This document shows, in pieces, positions 23,858 through 43,384 of a DNA stretch of 64,000 nucleotides. The DNA comes from Pontederia crassipes. Its lineage: Eukaryota; Streptophyta; Magnoliopsida; Commelinales; Pontederiaceae. Each line of letters starts with the position of its first letter. The stretch's first letter is position 1. Where the stretch lies: contig CM060193.1 of NCBI GenBank assembly GCA_030549335.1, positions 49,360,489 through 49,424,488 on the forward strand, read 5' to 3'. Both the position numbers and the translations under genes were made by a program. The notes below the pieces were generated by a model. It was not told the DNA's origin, ran no database searches, and worked only from the letters and a program-made list of their open reading frames with translations.

Positions 23858-24990
23858 AATTAAGCTTTAAAATTTATAAATCCTCAAGAGAAGCACAAGT
23901 ATACGATAGTCAGTGTAGTAATTGGGGAGTGTCGATCCATATGGACAAAGCTTGAAAAGTTCATGCTTGATTAAAGCTATTTAGAAGGAAAGCTTAAGTC
24001 TATATGTGTTGTTCAAAATTAGAAAGTGAAATGCTACAAATCGGAAATCACAACAAATGAAACTATTCTAATTTTTATGGATTTTTAATGCAAAAGTATA
24101 CAAAGACCAGTGTAGACAAACATTAGGGCTTATGGAATGTTTTCAATTGGAATTAGTGTTCTCTATGCTTTAATTATGGTTTAGATTTCAGCATGCGCGT
24201 AAGTATGTAATCATGATACACATCCCTCAGCTCATTAGTGATACTCTCGGCACAAGGATGACTTAGCTCACGCATGTTGATGGAATCATATATTCAGCTC
24301 AAGCAACACTCTCATGTGCATTGAGTAGGTAAATGAACCAAATCCTTTGTGCAGTGATCGAACTGGGTTTCACGCTATCTCAGTCCGTCGGGCTCTCTAA
24401 GAGATAATTGGAGATCCAAAATGACCTTTCGACTTGAGTTAAACTCCAGTTCATGAAGATGACGCTCTTGGACGAGGACCTCTGTCGCCAAGAATTGTGT
24501 GAAACATACTGAGTTCAAGAAATTAAGACCCAATTTAGAAATAAAGACTATGACTCTAGTGACCTCTCTAAAGAGGACTTTGTAAATGTGTGTCCTCTCG
24601 GATCCTCCACAGTCGCAAAGGATGGAAGTTTCCTCTCGAGTAGGAGGTCATGGAAACAATAAAAGCAAGATCAAACAAAAAGGTTATGGCGATGCAAGGT
24701 GAGGAGCAGAACAAGTTCAGCTCATAGATGCGCAGTTCATGAGTTCGTCTTTGATGATTGAAATCTCTGTCCCACCTCTCGGTGCACATACAAAGCATCA
24801 ATGAGAAGATATCCCTCTCAGGCTGGGACTCGACAAACACACCTGAACTAAGATTTAGCAAACACCATCACAAGCGCAAAATCAACTAGAAACTGTCTGA
24901 ACAGCATGTGGACAGCTCTGTCCAGCTCTATACCCCTCGGAATCCAAATGGATAGAGGACGGAAAGTCCATCTCGAGTTGCATTCATGGC
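23858..24990. mobile_element. Possible LTR-retroelement fossil, family uncertain
   Basis: The block is less AT-rich than its flanks and starts with a phrase like those in plant retroelement LTR or leader regions ('gaagcacaagtatacgatag', then 'gtgtcgatccatatggaca'). No protein domain or second LTR was found, so it is at most a non-coding piece of an old element. Confidence 0.25.
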
Positions 24991-25831
24991 AAATTCTAAA
25001 GCTCAATCAAAATATGGAATCGTCACAACAAATTGAACAAAACAAAGCATAAAATGATTTCAATAAAAACATATTTTATGTATCTTTAAAGTCATATTTC
25101 AATTATTTTTAAGTCGTATATAGATTTCTTGTTAATACTTTAAAGTTCAACACAAAAATATATTTAATTTTTTATCACCACAAATTTAACATTCACGTAC
25201 TTGAATAAAAAATTAATTACTATCGTTATAGCTAATATGCGTTGTTTGATAGAAATATTTTATGTATGCAATATTTCAAACACGTAATGAATTCACCCAA
25301 CCAATATATTTAAATTTTAAAACATTCAAGAGTCTTTGAGGTTGAGCTCCTCGTCAAAATTGATTAGAGATATGGTATGCAATACAATAAGAATTCCATA
25401 AACACATGCCTAAATCATCACTAGCAAAAGATTGAAGTACTTTTCAAATATATAGCATGACATTTCTGTATGCTAGGGCATTTGTGAGATTCTGATGAAT
25501 CTAAGTGAGTATTGTAGAATCAAATTTAATATTGATGTTGATGTTTTCAATATTCTTACAATTTAGAACACCATGAAATAATTTCTAATGAACAACGATA
25601 TGCACAACAAAAATGATATGTTGGATAGCTTGAGTACATAATCTACATTTCCTTTTTCTTTTCAAGATTAATAAAAATATGAAATGAATGTCATTCTTGA
25701 TACTTGACAAACATGATGGAATTCATTGCAAGTTTCACTTAGATATTGAGCATGAAAGAAAAAATATCAATTAAAAATCTTTTATTTACTATATTTTGTA
25801 TTTTGGACACAATTTTCTTTTTTCTTTTCAC
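24991..25831. other. AT-rich intergenic, nothing recognised
   Basis: No supported frame or element end before the inverted repeat that begins at 25832. Confidence 0.5.
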
Positions 25832-26714
25832 CATCTTTTCTTCCCTTACAGATATTTAAAATTTACATTGAGTGACATAAATAACTTGAAATATTTAGTT
25901 ACGTATCTTAATCTTATATTATTTATGGAATCAAATTACAAATTATCTGATATAATTCATATACAATTACATGTGTTAATATTATATTATTTGAGTAATA
26001 TGTGTTAAGATTAAAGTTTGAATTGCAATTATTAGTTGTTGGAGATAAAAGACGGAGATGGCAAAACTTTTCTTAAGACACTAAAATATAGTAAAAGCAA
26101 AAAATAATGTTGCCATGAATTTTTGTCATACATATATAAAAAAAGAAAACATATTATAAAATACTATAATATTATTTAATATTATAGTATTATATACTAA
26201 TATTATAGTATAGTCCTATATAACTAAAGATATATAATGAATATATGATATCTCCCTAATATGATATATATGATATCACATATACTTTTGTTTCTTCCAT
26301 AACATAAATAACCCGCATTTTTTATAGAAAAAATATTTAATTTCTTTTTTTATTTAATAATTAAATATTAAATCAAATTTGAAAATCATTCTCCGAACAT
26401 AGACAGGAGCTAAACTTATATTATTTATAAACATTGCCAACATTATTTTTTGCTTTTACTATATTTTAGTGTCTTAAGAAAAGTTTTGTCATCTCCGTCT
26501 TTTATCTCCAACAACTAATAATTGCAATTCAAACTTTAATCTTAACACATATTACTCAATATAATATTAACACATGTAATTGTATATGAATTATATCAGA
26601 TAATTTGTTATTTGATTCCATAAATAATATAAGATTAAGATACGTAACTAAATATTTCAAGTTATTTATGTCACTCAATGTAAATTTTAAATATCTGTAA
26701 GGGAAGAAAAGATG
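25832..26714. repeat. Large near-perfect inverted repeat (arms about 280 bp, loop 325 bp)
   Basis: The left arm (25832-26112) reads, on the opposite strand, as the right arm (26438-26714) with only a handful of differences. Examples are 'gttggagataaaagacggag' in the left arm against 'ctccgtcttttatctccaac' in the right. The loop (26113-26437) is AT-rich and contains a smaller palindrome around 26160-26215 built on 'aatattatagta'. A transcript would fold into a long double-stranded stem. Neither arm encodes a recognisable protein. No terminal motif or target duplication was found, so it may be a foldback transposon or an inverted duplication. Confidence 0.93.
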
Positions 26715-27170
26715 CATCCAAAAAGTTAGCAACCGTTAGTACCTAGCATGACCACTTTGATGCGAAATCCCACCCGTACATCTACAACATATTTCCTAAT
26801 CCAATAGACGAGAGACTGTCACCTTTGCCCCTTCTTCTTGTGAGGATGTTAGAAACCCCTCCACAAACGTACCTCCACGTGAGCCCACATGGACACGAGG
26901 GCGTCACTCTAGACCCATGTGGACAAAGGGGGCGGACGAGCGGGCGGGACTTGAATTTACATAAATATCCTCATGGTTCACGTTCCATACAATGCGACGC
27001 GATCGCGTAGACTCAAAGGGCGCGAACGCGTGGATCCGTTTCAATCTAACGGGTGAGAGGAGTCCACAAGTTTCGGTCCCTCTCATTCGTGCCGACGCAT
27101 CATATCATCGACGGTGGTTAAATCGGCGGTCGTCCGGTGCGGGGCGGTCACGTGTATTTCGAAGGACATT
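26715..27170. other. GC-richer island with two G-box cores, no gene recognised
   Basis: This stretch is clearly richer in G/C and CpG than its surroundings. It contains CACGTG at 26876-26881 and 27149-27154, with 'cgcgatcgcgtag' and 'gcgcgaacgcgtgg' between them. It looks promoter-like, but no gene follows; the next sequence is a LINE remnant. The short overlapping frames show no family motif. Confidence 0.4.
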
Positions 27171-27179
27171 TTGGAAAAC

Positions 27180-29545
27180 ATGTGACAAAAAATGCGAGAG
27201 TGCATTTTTAAGTAATTTCCTCAAATGCAATTTTTTGCATCTGCCCTAATGTTAGTCTCACATAATTGATTCTCATCTCTCTCCAACTTAAACCTCTCAA
27301 CTTTATATTTGCCTCTAATCATTTCCCTTTCTTATGCTCTACATCCTGTGAATCACATCCTCAACGAAGTTTCAAATACAAGCATTTTTTGTTAGATTAT
27401 CTTGAATCGAATGAAATTGTAAAAAATGAATGGATCACAAACAATCCTGATCGTAGCATCCTTCAAGCTCTTAAGGCCATAAAAACCAAAACCTTATTGT
27501 GGAACAGAAACTCTTTAGGCAGGCTGGAATCTTTGGCGAAAGAAACCCAACTAACTATCAACCATCTAGAATTGATTGATGAGCGCCAAGGCCTCTCCTA
27601 CTTTGGCCTTGCTAATCTTATGGTAGCCTATCATAAACACTCGGCCTTACCTAAACAAATTGAAATCAAATGGTGAAGCAAAATTCGGGTATCCTGACTT
27701 AATTGCGAGGGGACAAAAACACCAATTTCTTTCATATGTCTACAAGACTTAGACATAAGAGAAACCAAATTCTCCTCATTCTTGATAAAAACAATAATAC
27801 CATAACTGAGGACGCTCAAATCGGGGATATTTTTGTACAACACTATACTAATCTCTAGGGACCCATTAATCAACCAAATAATAATCCTTATGTATGACTT
27901 GTCTTGCTTCAATTGGACCAACAGTTCATGGACTAGTTAACTCCCCTGATCACCCATAAAGAAATTAAAGAATGTCTATAGTTTATGGGACCTGGGAAAG
28001 CCCCCAACCCAGATGGGTTTACCGTGGTGTTTTATAAAAATTACTAGGATATGATTGGTAGGGAAATCTCAAATGAAATCATCTCCTTCTTTAACAACTT
28101 AAGCATGCCCTTGGAATGGTAAAATACATCCATAACCTTTATTCCTAAGGTAAAGCATCCTAATTTAGTTTCTGATTATCGCCCCATTTCTTTATGCAAT
28201 GTAATATATAAGTTGACTGCAAAAATCTTGGCTCTGAGGTTAAAACCTACTTTACCTTCCCTAATTGATCATGTTCAAGATGCTTCCATCCCTAAGAGAT
28301 CCATTCAAGATAACATACTTATCACCCAGGAAGTAGCACACTCAATCACATTTGGAAGAAATAAATTCTTAATCTTAAAGGCAGATATGAAAAAGCTTTT
28401 GACAGTGTCTCTTGGGAAGCTATTGAAAAAACTATGAGGTCCATGAATTATCCTCACAAATTTATCTCTCGGATTATTGCCTGTGTAAAATCACCTAAAT
28501 ATGCATGCCTCATCAATGGAATTGATTCCCTTCCCTTCAACAATTTTAGAGCAATTAGGCAAGGTAATGGGAGTTCTACACATGTACTGAACAACCCATG
28601 GTTATTTACTGTGCCTTTTGCTTGGATGTCAAAATTTATTAATGTGTCTGAACCATTACCTGCTCTTTATGTATCTGATCTCATATATGCTAACTTTTGG
28701 AACATGAATGTGTTATCAATCTACTTTGGTGATGCTCTTATTAATTGTATTTTATCTTCTTATCTATCTGCAAATGCTAGCGATGATTATTAGATTTGGG
28801 TAAATGATACTAATGGGAAATCATTTGCTAAATCCGTATATAGCTTCCTTAGCCGCAAGGCCTCACCATTGTCTGGTCTTGGACGGTCATCTTGGACTGT
28901 AATGTGGAAATTTTCTGCCCCTCAAAAAATCTTTTTTTTCTTTGGAAATTACTTCACAACCGACTTCTTACCTTGATGTAGTGGCTCGCTTCCACCCTAT
29001 TAATAGTAATGCTATGTGCCCCCTTTGTTGTCTAATGCCCAAAAACTCTAATCATCTATTCTTCTCTTGTCAAATGGATTCTCACCTTTGGAACCTTGCC
29101 CGACTTAGACTTAAACTTCACTTTGAGTTTCTGTCCACCTGGTCTTCTGGCTCTTGGTCTGTTGAAGGACATGTTGGAACCACTTCACTCGGACTCCTTG
29201 CTGGAATAAAAAAATGTAGAGAGGTAGGATTCACCCATGTGCTCATTGAACCTGACTCTGAAGTGTTGGCGAATCTCATCCTTAAGAAATTCAATTGGCC
29301 ATGGAGAGTTCAACACTACATCAAAGATATCATTTACTTCCTTTCTTTTTTTGAACAATGGAATGTAAAACATTGCTATAGACAAGGAAATTAGGTTGCT
29401 AATTGGTTAACAAATTTTGGTCGCTCAATTTTCAGCGACACATTTTGGGAGCGGGACCTCCTTTGAGCCCTCTCCAAGTTTTGTACTCAAATGCTTGTCG
29501 TACTTGCTTTAATGGATAACTTTCTTTTATAAAAAAAAACTTTTC
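27180..29545 (+). mobile_element. L1-type LINE remnant 2, 5'-truncated and internally deleted
   Basis: Plus-strand pieces of a plant L1 ORF2 occur in order. The end of the endonuclease is at 27190-27400 (SFKYKHFLLDYLESNEIVK). The linker is at 27400-27680 (NPDRSILQALKAIKTKTLLW). Reverse transcriptase is at about 28000-28570 (MGPGKAPNPDGF, then FIPKVKHPNLVSDYRPISLC, then KADMKK..DSVSW, then RAIRQGN). Most of the RT after the RQGN motif is missing, and the frame continues with the post-RT and zinc-finger-like domain at 28580-29100 (NNPWLFTVPFAW, then IWVNDTNGKSFAKSVYSF). An RNase H-like part runs 29190-29450. The 3' end is 'ttttataaaaaaaaac' at about 29525-29540, an A-rich tail. It is a dead copy, from a different LINE lineage than the one at 8.6 kb. 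Confidence 0.85.
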
Positions 29546-29559
29546 AACTCAATGTAGTG

Positions 29560-30618
29560 CCCTAAAACTATGTCACATTTTTCATTTTGCTCCATCTGTC
29601 AAATTCTGTTAACATTTTCATTATTTTCGATTTATAGAATGACTAAATTGTCATTCTCTCATATAATCTAATATTTAAAAAATATAAAATAATATATTAT
29701 AAAAAAATAAAAAAATGTGCTATGGTCGGTGCACATCACTAGCGCGCACGAGGGGGCGTCACCCCCTTCGTGATCTCGTCGACAACGATATTCGGGTGTG
29801 GGGGCAACGCCCCCTTTCTAGGGGTGTAAGAAAAATCCGACCAACCTGAAAAAATTAAAAATTAGGATCCCGAATATGATTTAGGATGGTTTTTAATAAA
29901 TTAAAATTCACCCGCTAAAATTAGAGTCCCATCCGAAAAAAATCGTAGGGATCCGTGGAGCCCATTTTTTATTTATGATTTATTATTTATATAACTACTA
30001 CATATGTTATTAATTATTTTATTGGAGATATAATATTTTTTGTATAAAATTTCATATTTTTTATCACATTATCAACTCTAATTTAATAACTTTAAAATTA
30101 GTAGTATATTATATATTTAATATAAAATTAAATATTGTTATATTAATTTTAATTTATTATATATATTTTTAAAATATAATTATATAAAAGTAGGGTCCCG
30201 AAAAAACCACTCGAAAAAATTGACCTGTTATAGGGTGATTTTTATTTTTTTCAAAATATTTTTAGGATGGGTTTTTTAATTTTAAAAATCGATTCGAAAA
30301 GTAACGGTTGAATTTTTTAGATCGAAAATCCGACCCGACCCAAACTTACTTTCATGCATACCCCTTTCTTGCTCTGCATCGTCGACAATGCCGTTTGCTT
30401 GGCGTCGGTGCACATTTTTTTACTTTTATAATATACTATTTTATCATACGCCAAAGCATGTGTTTTATTTTTTATAATATATTTATTTATATTTTAAAAT
30501 ATTAGATGATACGAGAGAATGATAATTTAATCATTTCATAAATTAAAAAATAAAATGAAAATAATGAAAAAGTTAACAGAACCTATTAGCGCAACATAAT
30601 TTGGGTGGGGTGGGTGGT
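29560..30618. mobile_element. Terminal-inverted-repeat element (Mutator-like), split by a nested element
   Basis: The left part (29600-29720, 'ttctgttaacattttcatta') matches the minus strand of the right part (30440-30590, 'ttctgttaactttttcatta') over about 130 bp, followed on both sides by GC-rich sequence with 'gtgca' and 'gtcgacaa' blocks. The outermost ends are worn and no target duplication could be fixed. The nested element at 29820-30360 interrupts the GC-rich middle. Confidence 0.6.
29820..30360. mobile_element. Nested hAT-like MITE
   Basis: It begins AGGGGTGTAAGAAAAATCCG and ends with 'ccgacccgacccaaacttac', a terminal style seen in plant hAT-type MITEs. An exact direct repeat CCCCTTTCT lies at 29811-29819 and 30361-30369. 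Because the terminal repeat also ends in CCCC, the exact boundary and duplication length (8 or 9 bp) are ambiguous. The interior is AT-rich and non-coding. Confidence 0.6.
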
Positions 30619-31204
30619 GGTGTTAAAGTGAGTTTAAAAGGTAGGGCCAAACCTTGAAAATCATCATAGTACAAGTGAGGTTTGAGTAAATAATCATATT
30701 TTATTAAACTTTTTGTTATATTGAGTTCCCAATTTTTGGTAAACGATACCAAGAGTTCAACTCAGCAAATGCTAAGAAACGGTCCACTATTGAATCTAAC
30801 TAATTTGACAAGATCATCCCATGTCACGTGCCTGACACTGGTGTGAGGCTATAATAAATTTTTTTACAAAGACTCGAATTTAAGATTTTACTTAAACGAG
30901 GAGAAGAAATCGATTACTAGTCTTCCCCCTAGTTATTAAACCTTTTTTTAATGTGTTAAATCTATGGAAGGATACTATAAACTTTAGGAAAACATAAAAG
31001 AAAAATTAGGATCTGACATAATGCGATTTAATTTTAAGGGAATTGATTTCACAATTCATAATACAAATCATGGCAAACATAGCCTTTTAATGATTTAACA
31101 TTACACTTGCAATTTTCTTTATGTTATGTATACATGTACATATGTTATAATTTTAAAAATTGTTGAACTGTTGGGTCAAAAGGGACCATAACGAAACTAG
31201 TTCA

Positions 31205-31205
<1 letters not shown>
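30619..31205. other. AT-rich intergenic, nothing recognised
   Basis: No frame or element end is supported. Confidence 0.45.

Positions 31206-31238
<33 letters not shown>
31206..31238 (+). repeat. Homopolymer run of 33 G
   Basis: Unbroken run of G between 'ttcac' and 'cgtcgtctc'. Length should be treated with caution because such runs are often miscounted in assemblies. Confidence 0.85.
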
Positions 31239-31775
31239 CGTCGTCTCAAGCTCACCTCATCATAATCTTTGAATGGACTCGACCTCACCATTTGTTTGTT
31301 CCTTTGTCTCCCACCACCCGGATGCATCCTTCCAAACCCCCTCCTTTGTTGTTTTTGTTTATTAGTAAAAGTAAACTACTGTGCACGTTTTATTCAATTA
31401 CTATTACCATAATATAATACATAAAAGAATTCAAAATATTATTGTAAGTGTCATTGGTAAGCACGACTTAGTATCATGATTAGCATATGACACGTTAAAT
31501 ATTTATTTTTTTCTTATTGTTTCCATAATTAACTAACTATAATACATTAAGTAAAGTAAATGTATTAATCAATTTCAAACCCCACCAGTATTAGCCATTT
31601 TTTGGTGTTCTGCATTTAGTTACGACGGGTAAGATTTCTAATGAAAACTTCTTTTATATTATGATAAAAAAAATTATATACGTAACAGATTAAATTTCAG
31701 ATGTAACTATTTGAGATGAGATGTAACTATTTGAGATGAAAAGAAAGAGAAGAAAAAAGAAGGGACTGGAAATGA

Positions 31776-31950
<175 letters not shown>

Positions 31951-32169
31951 CACTGCAACTTGGAACAGGAGGAGATTTGTAAATTTGTTAACGGTTCGAG
32001 TGGGGGGGAGGGGGAGGTGACGATTTGGAGTTCTCATTTTGGCATCCCAAGCAGAGCCCCTAGGGCTATGATTACTGCGCTTGTGCCTACGCCACTGTGC
32101 ACTACGCACCAACATCCAAATACCAACTTGTACAAAAAGGAGACTTTGTCACAATATATTTTACCTGCT

Positions 32170-32171
32170 CA

Positions 32172-32223
<52 letters not shown>
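32170..32223. repeat. Compound microsatellite (CT)n(TA)n
   Basis: CT units followed by about 16 TA units. It is the inverted counterpart of the array at 31776-31949, with a 220-bp interval between them. Confidence 0.95.
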
Positions 32224-32229
<6 letters not shown>

Positions 32230-32442
32230 TAAATGGATTCTAGCAATTGAATGGCTCAATGCAGAAAGGGAGAGCAAAGTGCGATACTAACACAGCAAAA
32301 GGAAGTACAGAAGAAAATATCACATTTGGATCGTGATCCTTGGCATGCATATCATTCACAGCACCTTCCTTTCCCTAGCAAATTATTGGGGAAGGAAGAA
32401 AGAAGATGGAGAAGGAGAGATTCCTCATTCTTTTTTGTGAAA

Positions 32443-32807
32443 GGATAATTCTATAAATATACCTTAACCTAAAATTATAAATTTATCGTACAACATTCCT
32501 AAATTTTATCGTCATTTTCACTTAGATCCTTCCCTGTTAATTTTTCTATTATTTTTTTATTTATGAAAAAAAAAATTAAAATGTCCTTTTCACGATTTGA
32601 AGTAAATGTCTTTTTTTTGTGCTTTTATTCAGACCGACAAAAATTTAAAATCATGGGAGGATATTTTAGTATTTTCATAAATAAAAAATAACAAGAAGAA
32701 AGGACCTATGTAAAAATTGCGATAAAATTTAAGGACGTGATACAGTAACTTCATATTCAGGATTAGACACTAAAAACACTGTAGTTTAGGATTTATGGAA
32801 TTAACCC
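32443..32807. mobile_element. Mutator-like MITE, 365 bp
   Basis: The left end GGATAATTCTATAAATAT pairs with the minus strand of the right end, GGTTAATTCCATAAATCC. The inverted similarity reaches about 150 bp inward ('cctaaattttatcg' against 'ccttaaattttatcg'). Flanks TTTGTGAAA (32434-32442) and TTTGTGGAA (32808-32816) form a 9-bp target duplication with one mismatch. Non-coding. Confidence 0.75.
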
Positions 32808-32809
32808 TT

Positions 32810-35076
32810 TGTGGAAATGTAAAATGTAAAAATTGAAGTTTTTTTATGTTTATTTTAAAAATAAAAATTGAAGCTTGAATGGTAGCAGAAAAAAAAAACA
32901 GTTGGAGTGTGGGGGTGGGGGTGGAAGAGCAGTAGACCTGCAGGCTGGGCATCTAAGAGCTGGCTGCACTCTGAGAAATCATTGGAGACAGCAGCAGCCA
33001 GATTGACTTGGTCTTTTAACCGCTGAGTGTTGTTTTTTCTTCCCCCTTTTGCTACCTTGTTCTAAATTTGTCATCAGTATATAGAAAGGAAAATTTTTTA
33101 CTTAATTATCAATCGAATTATTTTAATTACTTCTTCTCAACAATTCAAATGTCCTAATAGATGTAAACAACATATTCTCTCGCTATATTTTTTATTTTAT
33201 TTGATATTGGTTGTAGTGTCTAAAAACGTCCAGCGAACTTTGATTGACCTAAAATAAATTTGCAATTTTTGAACCTCTCTGATTTGTAGTTAGTTCTTCG
33301 AGTATTTTTATATCTTCGAAATGGAGTTACCCGGCCTCCACAGCAAAACACACACGAGAGAGAGAGAGAGAGAGTCCAAAATGGCTTTTGGTGTGTGTGT
33401 CAGCGACTCAGCATAGATGCCTTGTTACTATTCCTTTCTCCTGGTTCAGTGGGACCATCAAACTTGGTGCGCCACCACCTCTCTCTCTCTCACTCACACA
33501 CACACACAACGTATAACTCTTACAGATAAAATTAGAAACTTTACTACGAGCGAAGGGATCCAACATACTACTTTTAACGAGATTTAAATTATTCATCACT
33601 TGAATCAACCGTAAAAAAAAATGTTAAAAATGCTTGTGACTTTGCCCCGCCCACTGCCTGCTGCACTGCTGCCTTGCCACGCCGTGGCACCATCACACCA
33701 CACCCATGAATGAGGCATGGTGATTAAAAGAGGCATCTTAGACTTGGCCACCATCTCTTAGACCCCCACTGGAACTGGTAGTGAACAGAAGGGATGGGTT
33801 TGGCGTGACAAGCCATCAAGCCCTTTTTTTTTCATAAACAACCAAGGGAGGAACATGGGATGATAATGATGATCCCTTTGTCACTTGTATTCCCTTTCTC
33901 AGTTGCTTTTAGTTAGTTAATATGGGCAGCAGATGGGGGAGGAGCTCTTACAGTACTTACCCTTCTCAGAAGAGACATGATAAGGATATGAATTATAAGA
34001 TGCATTTTGCACAAATGGAGTAGTAGTTTTGTTTTAAATTTAGTTTTGTGGTGGTGTGCTTAGTTTGTTATTTGTCGCTGCTGCAATCATTCTGCTCCTT
34101 TTTGTCAGTGCAGCCATGTGATGATTTCGTTCCCTTTTCTTTTCTTTCTTTCTTTCTTATGATAAGAATCCTCTTTTCCCCCCATTTTTGTTTGATTCTT
34201 CTTTCTAATAATTTTGGGAAGGGAGGATGATTTGCTGGTCATCACTAGTGCAAAGTTCCTGCTGTGTTCAGATAATTGGAGCCGTCTGAAAGACCAGAAA
34301 TATTCCTTTTCTTTTCATGGTTTGGTTTTGTGGACATGAATGCATACATTAACAAAATGGTACCCCTATTTTTTTTCCTAGTATCATGATCACATGATAA
34401 GACCACAGCACAAGATGAAGGTATTTGTGGCAATTCCGTCTTGGTTATATTAGAAACACATTGCAATTAAGAGAAAATAACTGGCAGAATAATACACTTC
34501 ACTCATACCCCCCACCCCAATGGAAGATTCTTTGTTCTGTGGATCCAAGACTCGAAAGGCGTTCCTCCAGAATTGCCTTTGTCAGCTGTACTGTAAATCA
34601 AGAGCAAAAATGTTACAGAGATCTATCCTGATTTTGAAAGTAAGAACTTCCTGATAATTAAATTTTCCAAGCAAGCATGCATCCATAATTAGAACAAGCT
34701 AACTGTTCATGTATCCGATCAAAACCTTTTCTTCATGAATATATATAACTGTAAAGGAAAACGTTTCTAGAGTACAGTTATCTGTATCGTGCCTTCTCAT
34801 CCGAAGCTTACTTTTATCTAAGAAGGCACTTCACAGGTGAAACTGAGCTAATGATTTCTAACAAATATAAATGATGCAGCAAATAAATGCATGTTTCATT
34901 CTACCAATCTCAATGAGAACTACGAAGGAATTAACTAAATGGTATCCGATCAATTAGAGGAAAACCTTGATGTCACCAATTTTGGCTTCAAGGTGAATTA
35001 TGTCATTTAGATTCCAGGGCCCTCCCTTCTTGCAGGTCATCCGCTCGGAATCCAGAAGTTATCTCTTTTTGCTTCT
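32810..35076. other. Intergenic and 3' flank of the demethylase gene
   Basis: Mixed composition with short GA, CT and CA arrays at 33355-33375 and 33480-33510. No protein-like frame was found. The part next to 35076 must hold the 3' UTR of the minus-strand JmjC gene, whose end cannot be fixed from sequence alone. Confidence 0.45.
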
Positions 35077-41897
<6,821 letters not shown>

Positions 41898-42597
41898 TAA
41901 AAGTTATCTGGAAAGCAAAAGAATGATGAAACTGTCTTATCCAATAAGTAAATCTATGACTATATATCTAACAAGTTGTACAGATTATGCAACTGGAGCA
42001 ACATTTTAAAGCAATAGTTTTAATAATGAACAAAAAGAACAAACTGTGTGAAAAGTGAAGTGATATCCTTAGTTCTAAGTGCAATCAGGAAGAGAAGTTA
42101 CATCTCCAAAGCTTTATGATCATACATATCTTTGCAGAACTGTAAGGGTGTGACACAGATTGCCAATAATGATCTGAGTACCCAAATCTCAGGTCAGAAT
42201 GAAGAGAGCACATAGAAGGTATACAATTTACAATTTGAAGAGTATGAAAAATCTCACTAGTGACAATTTTGAGAGAACTCAAACCAATAACCCGAACAAT
42301 TAAATCTTTCAATTGCACGCCCCTTAAGAAAGGTAAATCAACTTTCAAAAAAGAATTGTGATAGTTATAATTAGATGAAAGCATCTGATTCACCCTAAGA
42401 CCGAAGCACCATCTAAGTGTATACTGGATAATGCAGCTGCTCTTGCAGTCATTAAAGATTTGGGCAGAGGAAATCTAAAATACACCTGTCCTGTTCTAGT
42501 TAAAACCTTGCACGAAGCTCAATTCCGATCAATGAAAAAAAGCCCTAACTAGATCAGAAAAGTGACGACACTTAAAAATTGATGGTCAATCAATACC
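41898..42597 (-). other. Probable 5' UTR intron of the demethylase gene
   Basis: On the minus strand a good acceptor (CTTTCCAG) ends at 41908, ten bases before the ATG. A possible donor, CCAG|GTATTG, lies at 42597/42596. The leader exon would start further upstream, within about 42600-43200. The donor choice is tentative. Confidence 0.4.
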
Positions 42598-43340
42598 TGG
42601 TTCCAGAAATCCTAAGATCCCCAAACCCCCTAAATCCTTGCAAAAGGAGAAAAAAAATTCAACCTTTGACCGCATGCAACAAAGATATCAACAGGAAACC
42701 CTAACCCAAAAGACCAGAAATCTAGAATTTCCCAACCACATCTCATTACTTAGCAGGGAAAAAAACGACCCAAAAAGTCGTTTCACCCGATCCACGCAAT
42801 AACACAGCAATGCTGTCACCGGAACCGAAACAGAAGACCCACAAGTTCCAATCAAGAATCAAAGTAATAACAACACAACAACCTCTCCTACAGGAATAAA
42901 TATGATCACCAGAAGCAGATCAGGAAACCAACCTAATTATTCCAATTCAGCAGCCACAATAGAGGCAGAATTATCAAATCAAGCATCAGAAAGTGAACAA
43001 ACTGCAGCAGAGTTCGATGGCAGGCATTACAGAATTACCAAGTGCTCATTAAAGAATTCAAGCAGTAGAATCATAATTGTACCGTGTGCTGTGCATGGGT
43101 TTCAGGGGCGATTTCAGGGATGTTTGCCTGCAAAGAATCATACGCATGCACAAAGGCAGGCCATTTAAAAGAACAAATAAAACAGCAGAAAAATAAGAAA
43201 ACGCAGGTTACAAGGAGATGGATGTATAATTTTTTCCTTTTAGCTTAAAGACATCTAAAAGATTCCATTATAAGCAATTTATTATTTTTGCTTCTTTCCT
43301 GGGTAAAGATATCATTGATCAATTAATTAATAAGGAATAT
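42598..43340. promoter_or_regulatory. Upstream region of the demethylase gene (leader and promoter, not resolved)
   Basis: Mixed-composition sequence just upstream of the minus-strand gene. No convincing TATA box was fixed. An 88-codon plus-strand frame (42902-43168) shows no known motif and is probably accidental. Confidence 0.35.
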
Positions 43341-43384
43341 TATATATATATATATAGAGTGAGAGAGAGAGAGAGAGAGAGAGA
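43341..43384. repeat. (TA)n(GA)n microsatellite upstream of the demethylase gene
   Basis: About 8 TA units, then GAGT and about 12 GA units. Confidence 0.9.

Noticed and set aside
42902-43168. Plus-strand 88-codon frame upstream of the demethylase gene
   Set aside because: No known motif, lies in the leader/promoter region of the minus-strand gene, and no splice or codon support.
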